From positions 244,219,474 to 244,283,473 of the forward strand of contig CP136065.1 of NCBI GenBank assembly GCA_032622095.1: a stretch of DNA of 64,000 nucleotides, in the 5' to 3' direction. Below are positions 57,940-64,000 of the stretch, in pieces. Below the pieces are notes generated by a model. The model saw only the letters and a program-made list of their open reading frames with translations, was not told the DNA's origin and did not search any database. The DNA comes from Siphonodentalium dalli. Taxonomy: Eukaryota > Mollusca > Scaphopoda > Gadilida > Siphonodentaliidae. Position 1 is the stretch's first letter. Each line of letters opens with the position of its first letter. Both the position numbers and the translations under genes were made by a program.

Positions 57940-58740
57940 AATGTGCGGCGATGGTTACTTGGAACGTATTTGAATTATTATGGTATTTATTCGTTAGTGT
58001 AGGATTTTTGAATGAATTAAGGGTGAACTCGACTTGGAAGTAAATTGATTTGTCTAATTGTTGTTTCAGCATTGACGCAAAGGTGTTTATATATATATTC
58101 ATTCCTGTACGAAATACATTACTGGTTGCATTACTGGTTATGCTTGTCAGATTTTCCAATTGTCCATGACGAATGTTATTGGAGGGAGAATGGAAATAGA
58201 TATATTCCGAGTGCTTGTAATTGACACGTGCCATATATTGTGTGGTCATTATTGATAAATTTTATTCATTATAAACGCCAAGGCGGGTCACGAAATCGTA
58301 TTTAAACACCTTTGTTATGTGTCATAAAGGTTAGTGTTGTAGCTATCTATGCATAATCTGAGATGCGGTGAAGTGAAAAAATAATCATGTAAAATATGAT
58401 GTAGGTTTAATCTGTTCCACTCATGCTGTTTTTTTACATTTGCACCCATGCAGTTTAGTGCATCGTTAGTTCTAATTACATGCAATGATAATCTGTCATG
58501 GCTGTTGGCATGGATGCACACAATTATGTTACATACCTCCCATACCAAGATGATTTATCGTGGGTAACACGAAATCATCCAAGTAAACGATCGATAACAG
58601 AAGGGTTTAGCCTGGTTAACTTCTTAGTTAAAATCAATCAAGTGTGTTTTAAAATTAAACCAATCGTTCTGATGTGATTGGAAGTGGAACTGTTTAGCAA
58701 GGTGACCACCAAGGTCTAGGACAAGGGGCCTCGCTTAGAT
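57940..58740. other. Inter-module spacer
   Basis: The left two-thirds duplicate 56330-56640 and also resemble 63760-64000 (ATACATTACTGGTTGCAT, CCAATTGTCCATGAC). The rest, to 58740, shows nothing recognisable. Confidence 0.5.
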
Positions 58741-58764
58741 TAATATAATAGAATACCTAACAAT

Positions 58765-58907
58765 ATTTACTTTGACCTTGAAAGCCAGTGCATTCACATA
58801 AATACGCGAGGTTCCCTATAATATGGGAGACTCGCATATATAAGAGAATGCACTGGTACAAAACCTGTAAAGCTGCACCATCGTCGCCCCGGTCATGAAA
58901 GGGTTAA
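58765..58907. mobile_element. Hairpin MITE end with TTAA
   Basis: ACAATATTTACTTTGACCTT leads into the hairpin at 58784-58856 (GCCAGTGCATTCACATAAAT ... TATAAGAGAATGCACTGG; centre GTTCCC-TATAATAT-GGGAGAC). The tail is GCTGCACCATCGTCGCCCCG and TCATGAAAGGGTTAA with TTAA at 58904-58907. Same layout as 53841-54230. Confidence 0.75.
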
Positions 58908-59028
58908 TTACCTAGATAGAGTACAGTGTATGAACTGTCGGCTGTCCGATTCGATTCAAGATCGATTCAATATTGCAACACCGGATTCCCGATCAATTTT
59001 GAATCTTCGGAAAAGTGCCGGAACCTAC

Positions 59029-59299
59029 CGCCACACTAACCGAAAACACGAACTTCACCATGTCTGAATCTATCGCGTCCATTTCTTTTGATAATTTGCA
59101 TAAATTGCCGCTGAAGCTGTAGACATCGCGACACGTTAAGCAGTCCGTTATATTTGGTCCATGGCAAGTTTTCCATGAAGTATCACAGCTTTGACATATA
59201 TATTGCACAAATGTGTCGGCTAAACTGACGGACATTGAAGAAATATTCAGGACATTTTGCGTAGCAATGATCATCCAACAGGTAGAACCCTTTCTGGCA
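59029..59299 (-). pseudogene. Furin-like cysteine-rich exon, frame broken
   Basis: After a clear acceptor (minus: TATTTTCACAG) the exon reads CQKGFYLLDDHCYAKCPEYF and on to a stop. One frame over it continues ADTFVQYICQSCDTSWKTC, then HGPNITDCLTC and YSFSGNLCKL. Together these give the furin-like / growth-factor-receptor cysteine repeat ('CxxGFYLxxxxCxxxCPxYFF...CxxCxxxCxTCxGPxxxxCLTC'). A single frame change in the middle and a Cys-to-Trp change (CDTSWKTC) indicate decay or a sequencing error. A possible donor GTAGGT lies at 59028. It lies on the same strand as the anchor modules, so the ancestral gene may have joined an anchor exon to cysteine-rich repeats. Confidence 0.65.
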
Positions 59300-59321
59300 C
59301 TGTGAAAATAGAGACAGAATT

Positions 59322-59600
59322 TTAAACGCCCACTTAATTTTCGAACCCCCAGATCACATATAAATATATGCCATATTATATACCATTTTAAAGAGGAAGC
59401 TCCAAAACATTGTATTATCAACTAATCCGTAATAAAGTGTAAACATGTTGTATTTGTTGAGGTACCGACATTGTTTTATGAGCTTAAGTTTCATCTCGAC
59501 TACTGCTGTCAACTATTTTCAATGGTAGGGGAATAGCTCTATATCTGGGAGCGAGACAGGGGAAATATTTCTGTGATTTCAGCTATTTTCAATTACTCCA
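59322..59600 (+). mobile_element. TTAA-type MITE, partial copy
   Basis: TTAA then ACGCCCACTTAATTTTCGAA CCCCC, ATGCCATATTATATACCATT and CCAAAACATTGTATTATCAA match the left half of 39591-40066 in the same orientation. The internal hairpin is only half present (GGTAGGGGAATAGCTCTATA). It begins about 22 bp from the acceptor of the furin-like exon, on the intron side. Confidence 0.7.
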
Positions 59601-59619
59601 TGGTCTTCTCATCAATGCA

Positions 59620-59790
59620 GCGTTTGGTTGTGACAATCGCTACCAACGTTACAACAATAGCCACTGACGGCTATGACAATTTTCAATGCCCGCCTTTTTC
59701 TGCTACCCGTGAATATACATCGGTGAGGGGAGTCAGATGTGTAAGCATGGGTTCCGTTGCGTGTACGTGAGAGTGGGGGTGATGACATTG
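59620..59790 (-). pseudogene. Module 6, anchor part only
   Basis: NGTHAYTSDSPHRCIFTGSR then KRRALKIVIAVSG before the frame is lost; the linker is absent. Abuts module 7 directly. Confidence 0.5.
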
Positions 59791-59794
59791 TCAC

Positions 59795-60040
59795 TGTTAC
59801 TCACATGTATTGTCTCTTGCACAAAATCAGGAGTTTTAACGTTTGAGAGACCTTGCTTAATATAAATACATGGTTGGTAGATTCACCAGTTGGGTTATTA
59901 GTACCGTCGGTGGAGAAGCTACTGTTCCTTGTCATCATTACAGCGGTCGTGATAATCGCCACCAACGTTACAACAGTAGCCACTGGTATGGCAATCTTCA
60001 ATTCCCGCCTGTTTCTGCCATCCGTGAATAAACATCGGTG
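59795..60040 (-). pseudogene. Module 7 (subtype A), no in-frame Met
   Basis: LKIAIPVATVVTLVAIITTA, then VMMTRNSSFSTDGTNNPTGE. The hydrophobic segment and linker are in frame for 66 codons. Upstream, the ATG at the usual place (MFIHGWQKQAG) is in another frame, so without editing or splicing from elsewhere there is no start. Confidence 0.55.
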
Positions 60041-60394
60041 AGGGGGTATTATGTATACGTTTAGGTTCCTTTGTGTGTATGTGAACTGGGTGAGATGGGT
60101 ATTGTGGCTGCTGCTTACGTTTAGTCATTCTTGCACATAATCAGGAATTTAACGTTTGATTGATTTGCAGGCACTTGTGATACCTCTATCAATATGTGTG
60201 TCAACACAATATGTATCTGTAAGAGAAAGCATCTCATAAATGTGTGTTGGTCTCCGGTTCTCCTAATTATGGGATTACATTTGTAAACTTTGATAATATT
60301 TAATGTATTATGTCAACGAAACGTTATAATATTATGTAATCGAAACGTTATAATTATATAATGATTTTGATAAACTAGTGGTAACTTTGTTAAT

Positions 60395-60640
60395 TGTAAG
60401 CGAGTACGCCATGAACCGATTCAACTAGAGAGACGTTACTGGCCGAACAGAGTTGCTATTTTAACTACCTGGGTTGCTAGATTCACCAGTTGGGTTGTTG
60501 GTGTCGTCGACGGATGACATACTATTCATTGTCATCAATACAACGGTTGTGACAATCGACACTGATATGTCAATCTTCAACGCCCACCTTTTCTCTGCTA
60601 TCCGTAAATATACATCGATGAGGATATGATGCGTGTAATT
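60395..60640 (-). pseudogene. Module 8 (subtype B), open but no ATG
   Basis: IDVYLRIAEKRWALKIDISV, then SIVTTVVLMTMNSMSSVDD and TNNPTGESSNPGS in one frame. The full anchor plus linker is open. The frame extends upstream to PKFAYKQLDLNYTHH without an ATG, so it could be an internal exon or a relic. Confidence 0.55.
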
Positions 60641-60689
60641 GAGGTCCAGTTGTTTGTATGCGAACTTGGGTGAGATGAGCGTTATCAAT

Positions 60690-61265
60690 GCTGCTCACAT
60701 TTATTCTTTCTTGCAAAAAATCAGGAGTTTAACGTATGATTTGCAGACGATGAACTTTCTTTGTGAGACCTTGCTCAATTTAAATACATGGCTTGGTAGA
60801 TTCACCAGTTGGGTTGTTAGTGCCGTCGGCGAAGAAGCTTTTGTTCCTTGTCATCCATACAGCGTCGTTTAACGTTTGACTTGCAGGCGTTGATATTTCT
60901 TTGTGAGACATTGCTCAATGTGAATACATTACTTGGTAGATTCACCAGTTGGGTTGTTAGTGCCGTCGGCGGTGAAGAATTTGTTCCTTGTCATCCATAC
61001 AGCGGTCGTTTAACGTTTGACTTGCAGCCGATGATATTTCTTTGTGAGACCTTGCTCAATATAAATACATGGTTTGGTAGATTCACCAGTTGGGTTGTTA
61101 GTGCCGCCGACGGAGAAGCTTTTGTTCCTTGTCGTCCATACAGCGATCGTTTAACGTTTGACTTGCAGACGATGATATTTCTTTGTGAGACCTTGCTCAA
61201 TATGAATATATGGTTTGGTAGATTTACCAGTTGGGTTGTTAGTGCCGTCGGTGGAGAAGAAATCG
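60690..61265 (-). repeat. Module 9: linker segment in four ~140 bp tandem units
   Basis: The block TTTAACGTTTGACTTGCAG through TTTGTGAGACCTTGCTCAAT, ATTCACCAGTTGGGTTGTTA and GCCGTCGGCG is repeated at about 60728, 60868, 61009 and 61149. The hydrophobic coding part is absent in all four, so only the linker-side half was amplified. The final unit fuses to subtype B flank (ATCGATAATATTTAATGGAT). The 142-codon plus-strand frame is antisense repeat. Confidence 0.8.
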
Positions 61266-61329
61266 ATAATATTTAATGGATAATGTCACTGCGACGTTAT
61301 AATTGCGTTGATTTTTTTATAAACTAGTG

Positions 61330-61575
61330 GTAACTTTGTTAATTGTAAGCGAGTACGACATGGACCGATTCAACTCCATATAAACGTTACTGACCGAACA
61401 GAGTTGCTATTTTAACTACCTGGGTTGCTAGATTCACCAGTTGGGTTGTTGGTGTCGTCGATGGATGACCTACTTTCCTTGTCATCAATACAACGTCGTG
61501 ACAATCGCCACTGATATGTCAATCTTCAATGTCCGTCTTTTGTCTACTGTCCGTGAATATATATCGGTGAGCGGA
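61330..61575 (-). pseudogene. Module 10 (subtype B), damaged
   Basis: Carries the GCGAGTACGACATGGACCGA flank and a linker close to VDDTNNPTGES, but a base is missing in ATACAACGTCGTGAC, breaking the hydrophobic frame. Confidence 0.5.
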
Positions 61576-61639
61576 ATCATGGGTGTAAGTATAGGTCCAG
61601 GTTTGTATGTGAACTTGGGTGAGTTGAGCGTTATCAATG

Positions 61640-61895
61640 CTGCTCACATTTATTCTTTCTTGCACAAACTCTGGAGTTTAACGTTTGACTTGCAGGCGAT
61701 ATTTCTTTGTGAGACCTTGCTCAATATATAAATACCTGGGTTGGAAGATTCACCAGTTGGATTGTTAGTGCCGTCGGCGGAGAAGCACCTGTTCCTCGTC
61801 AACACAGCGGTCGTGGCGTCACGATCGCCATCGACGTTACAATACTAACCACAGTTCCGCCTTGCTCTGCTATCCGTGAATAAACATTGGTGAGG
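61640..61895 (-). pseudogene. Module 11 (subtype A), damaged
   Basis: CTCACATTTATTCTTTCTTG flank and linker are present. The anchor part carries GCGTCACGATCGCCATCGAC (an insertion) and a shortened end, so the frame is lost. Confidence 0.5.
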
Positions 61896-62219
61896 GGGTA
61901 TTATATATACGTTTTGGGTTCCTTTGTGTGTATGTCAACTTGTGCGATATAGGTATTGTGGCCGCTGTTTACGTTTAGTCTTTCTCGCACATAATCAGTT
62001 ATTTAATGTCTGATTGCTTTGCAGGCAAAATGACTTTGTGAGACTTTATCAATATGTTTGTCAACATAATGTGTAAGAGAAAGTATCTAATAAATGTTTG
62101 TTGGACTCCTATTTTCCTAATCGTGGGATGACATTTGTAAACTTTTGATAAAATTTAATGGATTATGTATTAAGGAATATATTACGATGTTATAATTTTG
62201 TAAGGATTTTGATAAACTA

Positions 62220-62445
62220 GTGGTAACGTTAATTGTAAGCGAGTGTGATATGGACAGATTCAGCTCTACCGAAACGTTACTGTCTGAGCAGAGTTGTTAT
62301 TGTTACTACCTTGGGTTGGTATTCTCGCCGATTGGGTTGTTGGTGTCGTCGAAGGATGAGCTACTGTTCCTTGTCATCAATACAACGATATGTCAATCTT
62401 CAACGCCCGCCTTTTCTCTGATATCCGTGAATATACATCGATGAC
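62220..62445 (-). pseudogene. Module 12 (subtype B), shortened anchor
   Basis: GCGAGTGTGATATGGACAGA flank and linker-like part (VDDTNNPIGEN-type). A deletion between ATACAACG and ATATGTCAATC removes about half of the hydrophobic codons. Confidence 0.5.
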
Positions 62446-62554
62446 GGGGGATCATGGCTATAAGTAAAGGTCCTGTTGTTTGTGTGTGATCATGGGTGAG
62501 ATGAGCGTTATCAATGATGCTCACATATAATCTTTCTTGCACAAAATCAGGAGT

Positions 62555-62767
62555 TTAACGTTTGACTTGCAGGCGATATTGAGAGAACGAGCTCAATATA
62601 GATACATGGTTGGTAGATTCACCAGTTGGGTTGTTAGTGCCGTCGGTGGAGAAGCTACTTGTCCTTGTCGTCAATACAACTGTGGTGACAATCTCCACTG
62701 CTATGTCAATCTTCAACGCCCGCCTTTTCTCTGCTATCCGTGAATATACATAGGTGAGCGGCATCAT
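62555..62767 (-). CDS. Module 13 (subtype A): intact anchor open frame
   Basis: From the ATG at 62767: MMPLTYVYSRIAEKRRALKI, then DIAVEIVTTVVLTTRTS and STDGTNNPTGEST. The frame is open for 71 codons with a short cytoplasmic N-terminus, a membrane segment of about 16-18 residues (with one Glu in it) and the Thr/Asn linker, which carries two Asn but no standard N-glycosylation site beyond NPT (Pro blocks it). May be a first exon; no signal peptide. Confidence 0.4.
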   Translation of the reverse strand: MMPLTYVYSRIAEKRRALKIDIAVEIVTTVVLTTRTSSFSTDGTNNPTGESTNHVSILSSFSQYRLQVKR

Positions 62768-62855
62768 GGGTGTAGGTATTTTGTATATGAACTTGGGTGA
62801 GATGAGCGTTATCAATGCTGCTCATATTTATTCTTTCTTGCACAAAATCGGGAGT

Positions 62856-63074
62856 TTAACGTTTGATTTCCAGGCGATATTTCTTTGTGAGACCTTGCTC
62901 AATATAAATACATGGGTTGGTAGATTCACCAGTTGGGTTGTTAGTGCCGTCGGTGGAGAAGCTACTTTTCCTTGTCATCAACACAACTGTGGTGACAAAC
63001 GCCACTGCTATGCCAATCTTCAACGCCCGCCTTTTTTCTGCTATCCGCGAATATACATCGGTGAGAGGCATCAT
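62856..63074 (-). CDS. Module 14 (subtype A): intact anchor open frame
   Basis: From the ATG at 63074: MMPLTDVYSRIAEKRRALKI, then GIAVAFVTTVVLMTRKSSF and STDGTNNPTGESTNPCIY. This is the best-preserved anchor: basic KRR, an uninterrupted hydrophobic core and the full linker, 73 codons. The conserved CAAGGTCT (minus) after IEQ could be a splice donor. The near-identity with module 13 suggests recent duplication. Role unknown; by layout a type II membrane protein start. Confidence 0.5.
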   Translation of the reverse strand: MMPLTDVYSRIAEKRRALKIGIAVAFVTTVVLMTRKSSFSTDGTNNPTGESTNPCIYIEQGLTKKYRLEIKR

Positions 63075-63119
63075 GGGTGTAAGTATTTTGTATGTGAACT
63101 TTGGTGAGATGAGCGTTAT

Positions 63120-63400
63120 CAATGCTGCTCACATTTATTCTTTCTTGCACAAAATCAGGAGTTTAACGTTTGACTTTGCAGGCGATATTTCTTTGTGAGA
63201 CCTTGCTCAATTTAAATACATGGTTGGTAGATTCACCAGTTGGGTTGTTAGTGCCGTCGGTGGAGAAGCAACTGTTCCTAGTCATCAACATAACGGGCGT
63301 GATAATCGCCACCAACATTACAACAGTATCCACTGATATGGCTATCTCCAATTCCCGCCCTTTTCTGCCATCCGTGAATAAACATCGGTGAGGGGGTATT
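63120..63400 (-). pseudogene. Module 15 (subtype A), open anchor without ATG
   Basis: PHRCLFTDGRKGRELEIAIS then VDTVVMLVAIITPVMLMTRN and SCFSTDGTNNPTGEST stay in one frame, and the hydrophobic core is the longest of the set. No ATG lies upstream in this frame; the nearby ATG (GATGTTTATTCACGG) is in another frame. Confidence 0.5.
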
Positions 63401-63639
63401 ATGTATATGTTTGGGTTACTTTGTGTGTATGTGAACTTGGGTGGATGGGTATTGTGGCTGCTGTTTACGTTTAGTCTATCTCCCACATAATCAGGAGTTT
63501 AACTTTGTGAGACCTTCATCAATATTGTTGTCAACACAATGTGTATATGTATACGCCGCGGTAAGAGAAAGCATTTCATAAATGTGTGTTGGTCTCCGAT
63601 TCTACCAATTATGGGATGACATTTGTAAACTTTGGATAA

Positions 63640-64000
63640 TATTTCAATGGATTATGTCAACGCGACGTTATAATTGTGTAAGGATTTTGATAAATTGCTG
63701 GTAACTTTGTTAATTGTAAGCGAGTATGCCATGGACCGATTCAACTCTATATAAACGATACTGACGGAATTTGGATTGAATTAGAGGTAAAGCCGACTTG
63801 AGAGTAAATTTATTTGTCTAATTGTTACGTTTCAGCATTGGCGGCAAAGGTATATATTATATTCTTGTACAAAATACATTACTGGTTGCATATCGGACAT
63901 GCGTTTATAACGCATTATGCTTGACAAAATTTCCAATTGTCCATGACAGATATGGTAGTGGAAGGACAATGAAAATAGCTATATTAATCGTATTAAACAC
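63640..64000. repeat. Array continuing off the window edge
   Basis: The subtype B flank (GCGAGTATGCCATGGACCGA at 63720) runs straight into spacer sequence like 56.35 and 58.0 kb (GGATTGAATTAGAGGTAAAG, GTCTAATTGTTACGTTTCAG). A B module has therefore lost its coding part here, and the duplicated region continues beyond 64000. Confidence 0.65.

Larger units (their letters stand above)
55389..64000 (-). repeat. Tandem array of membrane-anchor exon modules
   Basis: About fifteen diverged copies of a 200-300 bp module are arranged in the same direction. On the minus strand each encodes, in whole or part, a basic patch (KRRALKI), a hydrophobic stretch of about 20 residues (IAVxxVTTVVLMT) and a polar linker (TDGTNNPTGEST). 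This is the layout of a type II membrane anchor with its N-terminus in the cytoplasm. Subtype A has the linker STDGTNNPTGESTNPCIY and a conserved CTCACATTTATTCTTTCTTG flank. Subtype B has SSVDDTNNPTGESSNPGSS and a GCGAGTATGCCATGGACCGA flank. B and A alternate in four pairs (56.7/57.7, 60.4/60.7, 61.3/61.6, 62.2/62.5 kb). The array runs past the window edge. No family recognised. Confidence 0.75.

Noticed and set aside
16300-59000. CRISPR array or bacterial hairpin terminators
   Set aside because: Hairpins are dispersed, not regularly spaced with unique spacers, and the window is clearly eukaryotic (introns, LINEs, fibrinogen domain).
60848-61276. 142-codon plus-strand open frame with internal repeats
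   Set aside because: Antisense to the tandem linker units; the minus strand gives the conserved TNNPTGEST reading and the plus-strand peptide repeats are by-products.

Overview
This is an AT-rich, repeat-dense eukaryotic window with long introns, consistent GT/AG splice sites and no operon-like gene packing. It looks like a marine invertebrate, most likely a lophotrochozoan such as a mollusc or brachiopod. I infer this from the mix of a fibrinogen-related (FReD) gene, a Penelope-like element, Jockey/CR1-type LINEs, and short-element tails carrying the 'GACTTCGTCCGGGC' head with a CA/GACA tail. The species cannot be fixed from the sequence alone.

Left third (1-13.8 kb). The only convincing intact gene is the 3' part of a fibrinogen-related protein on the + strand. 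Its three exons lie at 505-601, 3272-3436 and 13521-13783. They join in matching phase into an uninterrupted 174-residue C-terminal fibrinogen domain, and the last intron is about 10 kb long. A Penelope-like reverse transcriptase fragment (1-415, minus) sits just upstream. The introns hold a TTAA-flanked inverted-repeat element, two copies of a GGTACTC-rich repeat, a second TTAA-type element and small tandem duplications.

Middle (13.8-55 kb). Almost everything recognisable is mobile or repetitive. There is a family of near-perfect hairpins built on GCCAATGCATTCTCTTATAT, found in at least nine places. A cluster of short retroelement tails is dense in AGGTCA nuclear-receptor half-sites (17.7-21.4 kb). 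A decayed Jockey/CR1-like LINE lies on the minus strand (21.8-25.2 kb). Other elements are a Harbinger-like element with TAA target duplications (32.0-34.4 kb) containing a ~60 bp minisatellite, an element with G/C-homopolymer ends (35.05-35.61 kb), an 1.1 kb element with CTAAG duplications (36.1-37.2 kb), a TTAA element (39.6-40.1 kb), a tRNA-like SINE head (40.84 kb), LINE fragments (42.4, 50.2-51.0 kb), a transposon-associated protein remnant (51.3-51.7 kb) and a hAT-type MITE (51.9 kb). Several long palindromes stand alone.

Right end (55.4-64 kb, running off the window). About fifteen tandem, diverged copies of a short module are read on the minus strand. The module encodes a basic stretch, one hydrophobic membrane segment and a Thr/Asn-rich linker (TDGTNNPTGEST), the layout of a type II signal anchor. 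Two subtypes, A and B, alternate. Three copies keep an ATG-started open frame; most others are frameshifted or trimmed. A furin-like cysteine-rich exon with a frame break lies in the array on the same strand (59.03-59.30 kb), and a LINE 3' end has jumped into one module. I regard this array as the most unusual feature: an expanding set of membrane-anchor exons that matches no family I recognise.
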